DNA of 64,000 nt from Andalucia godoyi (GCA_009859145.1 VRVR01000011.1:12097-76096), one strand, 5' to 3'. Shown: positions 9,775 to 19,086, counted from the stretch's first letter. Made by a program: numbers and translations. Notes: generated by a model from the sequence alone, not told the origin.

Positions 9775-10062
9775 ACGCCGCTCGATACAGGGCCTCCTAG
9801 GTCCCGCAGACCTCCTAAGAGACCACGTGTCACTACGCCTGCTGCTAGGGCCGTCAGAATCAAAATGCACCCTTCTCAGGAACAACGTGTCACGCTGAGA
9901 AAGTGGCTCACCGATTGATCGAGATTGGGAACGGAGCGCGGAGCATTTATCTGAAGAACGCCGAAAGGCGTGTTGGAGCCGATCCCCTTCCCGGCGACGG
10001 GATGCAAGATTGAATATGCATGTCCGTTCGTAGATATGCATGTTCAGTGTATAATGTAGGCG
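9775..10062 (+). pseudogene. Fanzor (TnpB-like) element remnant, internally deleted, copy B1
   Basis: The plus strand reads a Pro/Arg-rich leader (PPRSRRPPKRPRVTTP), then ARAVRIKMHPSQEQRVTLRK with WLTD and TGA. This is the N-terminal pattern of TnpB/Fanzor (R-IKMxPxxEQxxxLxKW). Immediately downstream, with one extra G, comes DRDWNGARSIYLKN, the third RuvC motif of the same family, then the tail RRVGADPLPGDGMQD. The whole catalytic middle is therefore missing. The element ends at about 10062 with the complement of CGCCTACATTATACACTGA, the end shared by all four copies. The same N-to-C junction occurs at 43343-43712. Fanzors are RNA-guided DNA nucleases of eukaryotic mobile elements; this copy cannot encode one. 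Confidence 0.75.
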
Positions 10063-10598
10063 TTTATCCCTCCATTTTGTGGGAAATGACAATCCGAGGG
10101 CAGCATCCCGCTTTTTGAGAACGACACATTTCCGTCCAGTCAAGTTTCTATGTAGGAGGATCGAAACGTGAAGAAACCTGTGTGAAGTTTGTAAATTCCG
10201 CTGCCATCTTCGTACTGCGTGCGATAAGAAAAACGATCGTATGGGAGCAGCAAATTGAGGGTGTACACAACGGCTAACAATGCAAACAAGATGGCATGCT
10301 TGTGTCGGAGTCATTTTTGGTCCCAAAGAGCCGGGTCTATGACCGTTCTCCACGTCCAGTGACGTTTCGTCAACACAGTAAACTAAAGCACTGTTGAACA
10401 GTTGGAAATGGTGTGGAACGATCGGTGACGGCGGGGTGTTCGTTTTTAGCATCCATCACGAATCTCTTTCGGAGCATTTGCTCCCGACTGCGGGGAGTTC
10501 TCGTGTTGCAGGCAGAGCCTGGTTACGGTGCTGCATGACAGCCTGCCTTCCCGACCTCTTGCTGCGCTTCACAGCGCAGTGATCGGCTGTCTCGATTC
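10063..10598 (-). other. Possible remnant of a DDE-type transposase
   Basis: A minus-strand frame opening at ATG 10452 contains CVDETSLDVENGHRPGSLGP followed by a hydrophobic strand. That spacing resembles the second DDE-box region of IS630/Tc1-type transposases (DEs...R..gw.pkG). It then runs into the Fanzor remnant, where it is only a shadow. The match is short and I hold it weakly. The rest of the stretch shows nothing. Confidence 0.25.
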
Positions 10599-11234
10599 AT
10601 GCCGGTGGCGTTCAGAAATCTTTCGCTCCTAGCAGCAAACGAGAACGCAGCGAACGGATTTTCAAACCCTCGAGGCCCATTCTTTTTCCACAGTTCTCTG
10701 CAGTTACGGTTCACGCGTCTATTCAGCTCTCATCTTATTTATTCTCCTTTCCGTGGACACATTGTGCACCGATCCTTTGTTTCTCTCCTCCTCCTCATAT
10801 CGCGAGTTTTGCTCTGTATTGTTGCGATCTTTATGATGGGTTCAACTGTTCATGGCCAAATTTCATGCATGTTTGAGAACCACCGCGCATCTCAGTCTGG
10901 CGTTGTGAGGGCGAACTTCACTCCGAACTGCGCTGCGCTGTTCAACATGCTGAATGCTGTGGAAGGAAGTATTGTTTGTGGCACCCGGACAGAGGGCAGT
11001 CGTCTGCTGGTTCCCTTGATCTCTGGAGGCATCGCATTCGACGTTGATTTGTTCTCGACAGATAAGTGCAATGCAAACTGGGCGACCTGGGGATGTTCCT
11101 GCAGCAGGACTACCAAGAAGGCTTCAATGCCCCTTGCCATTGAGAAGTTCGGAGCAAGCGTGCTCTCCAAGGACGCTGCCTCTCTGAAGACTTTGTTGGA
11201 TAATGCATGTGCGGCGTTTACCAGCACTGCTTAA
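10599..11234 (+). CDS. Small Cys-containing, probably secreted protein of unknown function
   Basis: The frame encodes 211 residues from ATG 10599. Residues about 60-85 are strongly hydrophobic (SFVSLLLLISRVLLCIVAIF) and end in MMGSTVHGQISC, which looks like a signal peptide cut after HGQ. The mature part would be about 125 residues with seven cysteines (ISCMFE, PNCAAL, IVCGTR, DKCNAN, WGCSCS, DNACAA). The first 59 residues are an odd basic leader with no hydrophobic core, so the true start may be provided by an unseen upstream exon. Codon use inside the mature part is gene-like. It lies between two Fanzor remnants. I do not recognise the family. Confidence 0.55.
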   Translation: MPVAFRNLSLLAANENAANGFSNPRGPFFFHSSLQLRFTRLFSSHLIYSPFRGHIVHRSFVSLLLLISRVLLCIVAIFMMGSTVHGQISCMFENHRASQSGVVRANFTPNCAALFNMLNAVEGSIVCGTRTEGSRLLVPLISGGIAFDVDLFSTDKCNANWATWGCSCSRTTKKASMPLAIEKFGASVLSKDAASLKTLLDNACAAFTSTA

Positions 11235-12299
11235 AATATCAGCGGCTTATCTATTATTTCTTGAATATTTTCCACAGATGCACTATCCTACCTGGCTATA
11301 TGAATTCATTCTCAGACGCCTGCTGTTTCTTGGACAAGAAAACACATCGGTGCGCGAACCGGCAGCGAAGCCCAACAACTTAAGAAACTGCACGTCATGA
11401 GCTGGCTAAAAGGTTGCATATGATGAACAGAGGGTCAGTCTGTTGTATCGGGAGACGAGCGTATGAACACTAAGCAAGACTTGACGGATCAATCCATAAT
11501 GAAAGAGCAAGCAACTGTTGTGAATGTCACGGGTGGGACCGAATTTCGGGCTTCGGTGTTATGAGACCCGCTACAGATCAATCACAAAGGCTGTGAAAGT
11601 AATCATGCTGCATCGCCTCGGTTCCAATGCAAATCAATGTTGACCAGTACTGGCAACACTCACCTCACTTTCAAGAGATTTATGCGTACAACTCCCAAAA
11701 GGAAGAAGCGCCGAGGCAGCCATCGTGCACTTTGCTCAAAAAGGAGAGGCGCTCAATATATGACTGAATAATGCTCCAAACATAAATTTCGAGAACCAAA
11801 GCCAATCACGATCCATTTCGAACTCCACAGTGTTGGTGCTCTTCAGTTGCTTCGTCGTGGACTACAACATCTCCGTATTCTGCAACTTTGATGATCAGAT
11901 GCTGGTGAAGACGTCCAGGGCAATATCAGATTCCATCTTGTCTAAATGAAGAGTTTCTCTTTGCATTCTTTTTCCGTGGCAGTTGTGCCGGAGCGGCGTG
12001 CGTGGTACTTTCGAATGGATTCGATGGAATAGAGGCGTTTACGATTTACCCGATCTATCCAGAGGAAGCCCCGTCATCGTCTGAGCGTCATGAAAGAGAT
12101 ATCAAAGTGTTTTGGCTTTCACCGCGCTCGCTTCGAGGTACTTTTTTTTTCACGGGATTCCGAATTTCGCATCTCATTTGGTTCGTTTTTAATTATAAAA
12201 ATCTCGGTTCGAAACATAACAAACGCCGTTTTTAATAAAGAGTTGCCTTTAAAGTGGCGGAAACATTTTGAATAACAATTAACGGACAGGATCAGACAG
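11235..12299. other. Intergenic stretch of about 1 kb
   Basis: Several short frames (33-75 codons, for example from ATG 11464 and ATG 11946 on +) follow each other with stops between, as in old decayed coding DNA. None can be assigned. A T-run is at 12141-12150. Confidence 0.4.
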
Positions 12300-12681
12300 C
12301 GCCTGCATTGCACGCTGACCACGGATAATCATCGCTGATCACCCATAATCAATGTTGCAACCCAACGTGCATAGCATGATTGGGAAGGGGGTAGGCCCCG
12401 AACACGCCCCTCGGCATGAGAGACGTTCCTAAGAGAGATGTTACGTTGCATGGACAGTAAAAATAAAAATAAGAAATGAGCGTCGCTGTGCGAGAATGCA
12501 ACGCGGTGGCGTGTTTATAGGGATTTCATGATCAAAATGGGACGAAACGAATCGGGCATCGTGTGACAGAGTTGATTAAGATAGCAAACGCATGCGCATG
12601 CGCATGGGCGCGTGGCAGTGTTTTTGGTTTGCGTGCACTTTGGATTGCTGCATTATACAGTATCGCAATAAGTGGCAGCGG
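12300..12681 (-). pseudogene. Fanzor-element remnant, copy A2 (short, internally deleted)
   Basis: This is about 380 bases closely similar to 55660-56293. The 3' end begins at CGCCTGCATTGCACGCTGACC. It then has the GGGAAGGGGGTAGGCCCC segment, whose complement encodes the Fanzor tail (R-VGAYPLPN in the longer copy). About 260 internal bases are missing at 'AAGAGAGATG', after which the copies align again from 'GACAGTAAAAATAAA' through 'TTTATAGGGATTTCATGATC' to 'CGCAATAAGTGGCA'. What remains is only the element's two flanks. It ends about 285 bases before the FkbM-like gene start. Confidence 0.7.
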
Positions 12682-12965
12682 CAAATTTTCCGAATTGTCT
12701 GGCATCAAGATTCACAAATCAAATCGGGAAAAAGCCGGGCTTGCAAAAAGAATTGAGCATCACGAGTGTGTGTGACTTCAAACTTCAAAAGGAAAATCAC
12801 CCCCATTTGCGATCCTTTTATTTGTCTTTTTTTGGATTTTTCTCCTCCCGTCATTCACTTTTTTTTAATGCTCCTTTCCAAGCATTGAACGTTCTTCCGG
12901 AGCATCATCATTTTTTCCCAAGGCAGATAGCATCGAAGAACATCTTCACCTGCCTAAACAATCCC

Positions 12966-13961
12966 ATGGATCCGTGTTCTGTCATTCCAATGAATGAGTC
13001 CCGGTGGACGAAAGTTGTCGTGGTTTTGCTGCTTTCCGTCATCGCACTCGCAGTTTCTGGAGCATTCGATGCCTCTCCTTCCTTCCCTGTTTCTGGGGTT
13101 GATGAAAAGGGTGATACGAAGAAGGGACTTGATGCGGAAAAGATAAGGGATCCACAAGCTGAGTCGTCATTGACGTCTCGTTATCGGGGCTTGCTGTCGC
13201 TGGCAGACGATGATCCCTTTTTGTTTTCTCCATCTTTTCCATTGCCATTTAATCGGACGTCAGGAAAGCTGTTGATCGATACCAAGAGATTTAAGAGGGT
13301 GCGCCTGGATGTTGGTCTTGCTTGGAACGCTCCAAACAGCCAGTACTGGTTTTCTCGAGATTCTGCTAACAATCTTCTCGTGTTCGGTTTTGAGCCTAAC
13401 CCGTTTGGACTGGCAAAAATAATTGCAGGTAAGCATACACCGGACGATTACAGGAACTACAAAATTCTGGAAAACAAGAGAGTGTTTGATTCGTGGTATC
13501 CTGTGAACGTGGCTCTGTCCGACAAGGGACCTCGTGTATCCAAATTTTACCTGTCTGTCGGTGATGGTGGGTCGTCCTCCTTACTGCCGATCAATCCCGC
13601 TTCGGGTTTGCAGGTAGAGCGAGAGATTACTGTGCCCACAATTCCTTTGAAGCTTTTCCTTGATGTGTTCCCATTTCAACAAATTCCGTTTATTGAGCTT
13701 TTGAAGATCGATGCACAAGGGCACGATCTCAAAATTCTGCACGGCGTTGGAGAGGAGTATCTTACCAAACACATTGCGTGTGTAGCCCCAGAAGCTGACG
13801 GGACATCCAGTCAGTACATTGGCGAGACCCATTCTGCCAATGACATTGCAACGTTCCTCACCAGACTGGATTTCAGATTAATTAATCAGCAGCAGTTCAT
13901 GTGGAAAAACCGTCGATTTCCAAACTTCCCCGAAAGTGAATGCTTCATCGAGGGGCTATGA
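12966..13961 (+). CDS. FkbM-like methyltransferase, type II membrane form
   Basis: 331 residues from ATG 12966; the open frame further upstream is T-rich leader. One hydrophobic segment at about residues 16-32 (VVVVLLLSVIALAVSGAF) gives a signal-anchor, so the catalytic part should lie in the Golgi or ER lumen or outside the cell. The motif RVRLDVGLAWNAPNSQYWF, followed by LLVFGFEPNP, fits the SAM-binding glycine loop and acidic strand of FkbM methyltransferases, although the usual GxG is weakened. IELLKIDAQGHDLKILHGVG matches the family's lKiDvqGxExxvLxG. Family members O-methylate sugars or polyketide groups. The next genes are a UDP-sugar dehydrogenase and two fucosyltransferase-like enzymes, which suggests methylation of a glycan. 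A Fanzor remnant lies just upstream. Confidence 0.7.
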   Translation: MDPCSVIPMNESRWTKVVVVLLLSVIALAVSGAFDASPSFPVSGVDEKGDTKKGLDAEKIRDPQAESSLTSRYRGLLSLADDDPFLFSPSFPLPFNRTSGKLLIDTKRFKRVRLDVGLAWNAPNSQYWFSRDSANNLLVFGFEPNPFGLAKIIAGKHTPDDYRNYKILENKRVFDSWYPVNVALSDKGPRVSKFYLSVGDGGSSSLLPINPASGLQVEREITVPTIPLKLFLDVFPFQQIPFIELLKIDAQGHDLKILHGVGEEYLTKHIACVAPEADGTSSQYIGETHSANDIATFLTRLDFRLINQQQFMWKNRRFPNFPESECFIEGL

Positions 13962-14187
13962 TACAACGCGCGTTTACCATGCGGAAAAATACGTAACACC
14001 CCACCCCACCCCACCGCACCCAAAAAAAAAAAAAAAGAATAAAACGAATTGTAAAATATCATCTTTGCGAATTCACCATGGTGACAGGCAGTATGCAAAG
14101 GAAGGATGGAGCAGAAGGAATGCAGGACGGTACGGCACGACAAAGCGTTCTTGATCTGATAAAGGATGTTTAATGACGTAGAATTTC
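13962..14187. repeat. Low-complexity C/A tract between convergent genes
   Basis: A short CCCCACC repeat is followed by a run of A's at about 14021-14036, between the stops of two convergent genes. Confidence 0.6.
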
Positions 14188-15327
14188 TCACAGAACTTCG
14201 TACGAGAAAAGAGAGCCAAACTTCTTTTGCACTTCCTTGATAATCGCAGGTTGGTCCTTGATAACAACGCGCTTTCCGGCTTTGGCAACAATGGAGGCCA
14301 CGACAAGTTTTTGAGAATTGTCAATCATCGGGACAGGACACATGGGCTTGTACGCAACGCCCGAGAAGACATATTCCTCCTTGTTTTGCAAAATGAGATC
14401 TGCAGCCATTTTCTTTGAATGCCACTCATTCGACGCATCGGAAGCAGCAGACAAGTGAGCCATCACACCGACGGACGATGAATAGTGTGAAAGGGCCTTG
14501 TTGTCTCTTGGATAGCACGGGCCTCCATATCCGTATCCAGGACGCATGCACTTGTTGCCGATTGAGTCATCAGCACCTAATGCTTCACAGATGGCGTACT
14601 TGTCAGCACCCGGAGTTGCATCTGCAATGTCGCCGATCATATTTGCAAAGGCAATTTTCATGGTGCGGAAGCAGTTCGAAGACAACTTTGCAATTTCTGC
14701 GGACGCCGAAGACATGATGCATACCTTGGGAGGGTGGGGGCTGGACTGACTCAGCGTTCCGTAGATGTGCCGCATCACGGGCTCCACAGCTGGGTCATCA
14801 ATTCCGGCAAGAACAATCCCAAAGTAACCACCGTTTTGATACCCTTCCACGACAGATCCTTGGGCGACAAATGCAGGATTATACGACAGAGTGCAGTTTC
14901 TGGCCAAGCTTTTCGACACAAGGAACCTCCCGATATTCCGAACGAACCCAGGCATTACTGTGCAAGAGATAACCAGATGCTTGTTAGAAACATTGGAGCT
15001 TTCGATGGACTGCAGAACGCTCGACAGACGAGAGTGGTCGTAAAAGTCGTCAGAACCGGAAAGAGGAGTTTCCGTCAGTATGTACACCACGTCGCCATGT
15101 GCCAGACCGGCCTGCAGATCAGTCGTCGCAGCAAAGCGCTTGCACCCAGCCAAAAGGTCATTCACTCCCGGCTCATCGGAACGAAACGTCTTTCTGTTCA
15201 GAGAATCGCAATAATCTGCGCGAACGTCAACACCCACAACGTCGAACCCGACATTTTCCAAACATAGTGCAAAACACAGTCCCAGGCGCCCGATGCCAAT
15301 AACAGTGATTTTATTAGGAAGGCCCAT
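14188..15327 (-). CDS. UDP-glucose/GDP-mannose dehydrogenase family protein
   Basis: 379 residues. The N-terminal Rossmann motif KITVIGIGRLGLCFALCLEN (residues 7-26) binds NAD. VYILTETPL at about 81-89 matches the family's 'vptP' strand, and EIAKLSSNCFRTMKIAFANM (211-230) is the central helix. The catalytic Cys is C271 in GYGYGGPCYPRDN, equivalent to GFGGSCFPKD. Such enzymes oxidise C6 of a nucleotide sugar to a uronic acid in two NAD-dependent steps. At 379 residues it is shorter than typical UGDH (about 430-480), the C-terminal domain being trimmed. The substrate cannot be told from sequence. It sits inside a run of glycan-type genes (12966-19044), which supports a role in making activated sugar acids for surface glycans. 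Confidence 0.85.
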   Translation of the reverse strand: MGLPNKITVIGIGRLGLCFALCLENVGFDVVGVDVRADYCDSLNRKTFRSDEPGVNDLLAGCKRFAATTDLQAGLAHGDVVYILTETPLSGSDDFYDHSRLSSVLQSIESSNVSNKHLVISCTVMPGFVRNIGRFLVSKSLARNCTLSYNPAFVAQGSVVEGYQNGGYFGIVLAGIDDPAVEPVMRHIYGTLSQSSPHPPKVCIMSSASAEIAKLSSNCFRTMKIAFANMIGDIADATPGADKYAICEALGADDSIGNKCMRPGYGYGGPCYPRDNKALSHYSSSVGVMAHLSAASDASNEWHSKKMAADLILQNKEEYVFSGVAYKPMCPVPMIDNSQKLVVASIVAKAGKRVVIKDQPAIIKEVQKKFGSLFSYEVL

Positions 15328-15803
15328 ATTTAGAATTTCTTTTTTTTTCCCCCTCTCTCCTTCTTATTTGTCTCTGTGAAAACACCAAGCAAAATGGAGC
15401 GGTAGAATCCGCAGCAGGTTTTTCTCTCGATGTGCTCGGTGGGAGTCGTCAAAGATGTTCGAATCACGGCTGGGAGGGTGGGTCACCCCCATCGGGAATT
15501 CGATGGAGAAAGAGAGTTGTTTTTTGATTGGAGGCAATTGATTCGTCAGCCCCGGCCAACTTCTCCTACACAAGCAGACATGTGTGAGCAAGCTGTCAAC
15601 ACAGTTCATCAAGCCATGTAAGCCACTCACCACAGCTCTTACTTCGTGAGAACGGAAATAAAACACAATAATTTTTACTGTCCTTCCTCTTTTTTTTTTT
15701 AAATTTTGGACTTGTCAGTTTGTGTGCTACGTCCACATCACCCCCCGCCCCAACCCAAAGTGCATCTGCATCTGGTAACGGTTTTTTCATTCAAAGGGAA
15801 GAG
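15328..15803. promoter_or_regulatory. Divergent promoter region, 476 bases
   Basis: It separates the starts of the UDP-sugar dehydrogenase (minus) and the FUT8-like gene (plus). T-rich runs lie at about 15337-15352 and 15692-15702. No defined element is seen. Confidence 0.4.
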
Positions 15804-17033
15804 ATGCAGTTCGATCGGCGGTATATTTGGGTCTTTGCTATTGCGATCGCGGCCGGCGTGTTTGTGCATTATCGACTTGGTGCGGTTCATACACAGTCTT
15901 CGGTTCCAATCGCGAAGCCCAAAGCTCCTGCCGCGGTCCCCGAAGAGCTGCGCTCCAGGTTTTACATGAACACTTCGTTGCCGTTTGATCCTCTATTTGA
16001 CGAACGGTTGCCGTTCAAGAATTTTGCCGTCAAAAATATGCCGTTTGTGGACTATGGAATTCGGTTTCTTGAATTGTGGCAAAATCCAAAATCCTGTGAT
16101 GGAGTGAAGTTTGCATTGTGGTCTTTCCGTGGACAGATTTCCGGACTGGGATCGGATTTGCATACGATTTCATGGGCCATGCAAACTGCCATCACTACCA
16201 ATCGAATTCTGCACTTCCTTCCTACAGAGAGATGGCTTTACTCATCTCCTGAATTTTGCGAGGACATTGGACTGCATTGTTACATCTTTCCCATTACAAA
16301 ATGCGAGCTTCCACCCAAAGACAAGTACGACTATACCAGGCTACCCACTATCAATTCTCCTCAGGCTAGCGATGCTCGTGTGGTCGTCATCCCATGCTGC
16401 TATGTGTCTCCATTTGATTTTGACATTCCAAATGTGTTTCTTTCTGACGAATCCATCGATTGGAAGCAAATTGATGAAAGAGTTCAAGTGCGTAAAACAT
16501 GGTGGAGAACCGTGTTCACAGGCTTCCTTTGGGCTCGTCTGCGTCCAGAGATGCATTCCTGGATGCGGGATTTTATCAAGGCATCCGTACGAGAATCTGA
16601 TCTGGCCAAGGATGCTGTTTGCATTCACATTCGACATGGTGATAAGGCCCGCGAGATGCAGCTCCATCCCTTGAGGGACTATGTTGAGGGTGCTGCAAGG
16701 ATCGTTGAACAACTTGGAATTGACAAGCGGATTTTCTTGTCAACGGATGATGAAAACGTGATTCTCGAGCTGGGGAATTTCAAGGACTGGGAAATCTTTT
16801 ATCTTAATCAAGAGCGACACAACAATATGTCGCCAATGCAGCAGGCAGATGCAATGAAGGGAACTAAGTTTCTGCAGATATCGCTCGCCAATCTGTTGTT
16901 CCAGACGATGCCCTCATGTCGTGGTTGGGTGCAGACAACGGGAAGCAACTGGTGTCGATTAATTAATGAGGTTCGACGTCTCCAAGGAGCAGAATACTTG
17001 CCGTTTGTAGACCTGGAGTATGGCGAAGTATAG
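15804..17033 (+). CDS. Alpha-1,6-fucosyltransferase-like (GT23/FUT8-type) type II membrane protein
   Basis: 409 residues from MQFDRRYIW. The hydrophobic segment WVFAIAIAAGVFVHYRLGAV at about residues 9-28 is a signal-anchor, then comes a Pro/Ala stem. SFRGQISGLGSDLHTISWAM resembles the family's 'GfGCqlHh' nucleotide-sugar region. AVCIHIRHGDKAREMQLHPL matches the fucosyltransferase RxGDK loop that binds GDP. RIFLSTDDENVILELGNF corresponds to 'vfLATDD', and near the C-terminus ISLANLLFQ..SCRGWVQTTGSNWCR replaces the usual 'FSSQVCR' segment. The enzyme would transfer fucose from GDP-fucose to a glycan in the Golgi. It could also be a NodZ-like or other inverting fucosyltransferase. Neighbouring genes are also glycan-related. 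Confidence 0.7.
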   Translation: MQFDRRYIWVFAIAIAAGVFVHYRLGAVHTQSSVPIAKPKAPAAVPEELRSRFYMNTSLPFDPLFDERLPFKNFAVKNMPFVDYGIRFLELWQNPKSCDGVKFALWSFRGQISGLGSDLHTISWAMQTAITTNRILHFLPTERWLYSSPEFCEDIGLHCYIFPITKCELPPKDKYDYTRLPTINSPQASDARVVVIPCCYVSPFDFDIPNVFLSDESIDWKQIDERVQVRKTWWRTVFTGFLWARLRPEMHSWMRDFIKASVRESDLAKDAVCIHIRHGDKAREMQLHPLRDYVEGAARIVEQLGIDKRIFLSTDDENVILELGNFKDWEIFYLNQERHNNMSPMQQADAMKGTKFLQISLANLLFQTMPSCRGWVQTTGSNWCRLINEVRRLQGAEYLPFVDLEYGEV

Positions 17034-17080
17034 TATTTCAACGTCTGACTGCGAATCTTGAGGACCCATCTGGTTTGGCG

Positions 17081-17371
17081 ATGGATTGTGGATCTACACA
17101 GACACTGCTTCCGCATGCACGAGCGGAAATTCGCAGAGAAATTTTTCTCGAGATCGCTCAAGGACTGCTGCCAGAGGATCCCTATTACGAATTCGTCATC
17201 CGAGACTTTGACATTCTGTTTTCATGCATATCTGGTGCTCAGATCCTCTTATTCTGGCGCCGGGGGAATAGACCGCCGCCTACGCTGCTCGCTAAGCATG
17301 GCGCCCTTTGGCAATGTGTGTTGAATTGCCCGTTGTCATGCAGCACCACAACAATAATGCCGAGTATGTAG
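17081..17371 (+). CDS. Possible small protein of unknown function
   Basis: 96 codons from ATG 17081. The first 60 residues look gene-like (ARAEIRREIFLEIAQGLLPE, YYEFVIRDFDILF); the rest is Cys/Thr-rich and less so. It follows the FUT8-like gene by 48 bases. It may be a fragment of a larger decayed gene. No motif is recognised. Confidence 0.3.
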   Translation: MDCGSTQTLLPHARAEIRREIFLEIAQGLLPEDPYYEFVIRDFDILFSCISGAQILLFWRRGNRPPPTLLAKHGALWQCVLNCPLSCSTTTIMPSM

Positions 17372-17481
17372 CAATCATTAGCACACGGAGAGCAGCGTCA
17401 AACGGCACTAATCGTAAAATGACAGCTGACAAAGTTGTTTTACTATTCACACTCTACACGTCTGCAGCTCTGCAAACACAA

Positions 17482-19044
17482 TCACACGTAACTGTATAAA
17501 TAAAGCGGCTTCTTCATGTATGATTTGAAGTGCAGCGCTCTCTCTTCAAGAATGATCCGCGAAACGGTAGAACACATTGTAAATCCTGAGGCATCTGACA
17601 AAAACAGCTCGGCATTTGCAGCAATGATTTGTTCGATTACCATATTGTAGATAAAGTTTTCTTTTCGGGGATCTGCGCCATTCGCAACGTCGAATTTGAG
17701 CGCTCGATAAGGAGCCACCGACTGAACAAACGCATCCCAGTCCGCCTGAAGACCAACGTTGGTTGCAACAAATACAGTATTCAAGTTGTTCTGCTCCAGA
17801 ATCTGGCGAACCGCTCGACCGACATTCTCGGGCTTTGTTCGATCCATGTGGGACGACCCAAAACCGCCCATCTCTGAATGCCCCCTGTCTCCGCGTCTCC
17901 AATGGAAAGACATGTAGTGAAAATCGGTCGATAGGTTCATGACCCTCATTGCGTGTGCCGCAGCGCTAAACAAGCCATCATGAAATTCCATGGCAGATCG
18001 AATGTGCCAATAGAACTTCCCTGGCCAATCATGCCAATTTGGAGAATCTCCAAGGAGGTTTGTGCGTCGCATATGAAACGCCACCAATGGATCATTTTCC
18101 GCGGCGCCGACAAACCCGTGGAGCGCCGCGGATTCCATTTTTGGTTTCGGTGCGTTCCAATTAAAAGTCTGCTGTTTGTCGACAAACCATGTTCTGCCGT
18201 TCACGGTGAACATGCGAGGAATGCGAGAGTCGTCGATCGTGTGAAGCAGATCAATCCGGCCTTTCAGTTTCTTGTAGTAGACATCATGGGGGACAATCGA
18301 ATCCTTGAGCAAAGCTTCTAGTTTCTGGGTGTCAAAGATGTCCGAGTAGAGAAACGTTCCAGAAAATATAACATCGTGCTCGGAGCGTCGAGAAGGGTCT
18401 GTGAACACAATCTCATAAAAGGACGCATTACGGTTCTCCCCCAGCATCCACGGCTCGTACAACTGTCGACCGGATGCAAGTTTAAAGAGAATGACTTCCA
18501 TAATATTGAATCGCATCGCGTTGAACAGCTCGGCATGCTGAAACGGGTTGAAAAACGGAAGCTCCACGTGCAGCAGAGCACGGTCCTGACGAAGCGGAAC
18601 TCGCAAAGCCGAGTCGATTTCGGCATCTGAAAAGAACTGCGGCTTGACATCCCAGTCAAAAGGCACTCCATTCGATGATTTCAGAAGTTTCTTCAAGGAC
18701 TCTGTCGCGGTGTCGAGTTTGGCAGATTTCCACATTAACGCACCAGACGAACAACCTTGCTGTGGACGCAAAGGGCAGTCAGAATCCAGATTACTGTTCT
18801 TCTGCTTGGACGCTTCAGCATCGTTCTTTTCTGGGTTCTGAGAAGTAGGAGCCACCAGTGTATCATCCGAAAAAGACGAACGGAGTCCTTCAGCATTCCA
18901 CGAAGGAATCCCGTGGCGTCGAACATAAATAATGCTCAATGCTACTAAAGAAAGACCGCATATTAGCAACGCATTGCGAGATACCCGGAACGGCAACAGT
19001 CTCCCGCTGCCGGAAATTAGCGGATTGTCCGAGTTCCCAATCAT
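17482..19044 (-). CDS. O-fucosyltransferase-like type II membrane glycosyltransferase
   Basis: 520 residues. The signal-anchor ALLICGLSLVALSIIYVRR is at about residues 25-43, followed by a Ser/Asn-rich stem. The catalytic part contains FNPFQHAELFNAMRFNIMEV, WHIRSAMEFHDGLFSAA, and FHYMSFHWRRGDRGHSEMGG. HWRRGD is the HxRxGD loop of GDP-fucose protein O-fucosyltransferases and relatives. NTVFVATNV and AELFLSDASGFTMCSTVSRI match the later 'vfvaTD' and 'FigtxxStfs' nucleotide-binding segments. The predicted reaction is fucose transfer from GDP-fucose in the secretory pathway; the acceptor is unknown. It is convergent with the FUT8-like region and closes the glycan block. Confidence 0.75.
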   Translation of the reverse strand: MIGNSDNPLISGSGRLLPFRVSRNALLICGLSLVALSIIYVRRHGIPSWNAEGLRSSFSDDTLVAPTSQNPEKNDAEASKQKNSNLDSDCPLRPQQGCSSGALMWKSAKLDTATESLKKLLKSSNGVPFDWDVKPQFFSDAEIDSALRVPLRQDRALLHVELPFFNPFQHAELFNAMRFNIMEVILFKLASGRQLYEPWMLGENRNASFYEIVFTDPSRRSEHDVIFSGTFLYSDIFDTQKLEALLKDSIVPHDVYYKKLKGRIDLLHTIDDSRIPRMFTVNGRTWFVDKQQTFNWNAPKPKMESAALHGFVGAAENDPLVAFHMRRTNLLGDSPNWHDWPGKFYWHIRSAMEFHDGLFSAAAHAMRVMNLSTDFHYMSFHWRRGDRGHSEMGGFGSSHMDRTKPENVGRAVRQILEQNNLNTVFVATNVGLQADWDAFVQSVAPYRALKFDVANGADPRKENFIYNMVIEQIIAANAELFLSDASGFTMCSTVSRIILEERALHFKSYMKKPLYLYSYV

Positions 19045-19062
19045 ACCTAGTACAATGTGACA

Positions 19063-19086
19063 GTGTGTGTGTGTGTGTGTGTGTGT
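19063..19086. repeat. (GT)12 microsatellite
   Basis: A perfect GT run followed by T-runs, lying just upstream of the O-fucosyltransferase-like gene. Confidence 0.95.

Noticed and set aside
15440-15480. GTTCGAATC box resembling a tRNA B box
   Set aside because: No A box or cloverleaf can be drawn in the preceding 70 bases; no tRNA is called.
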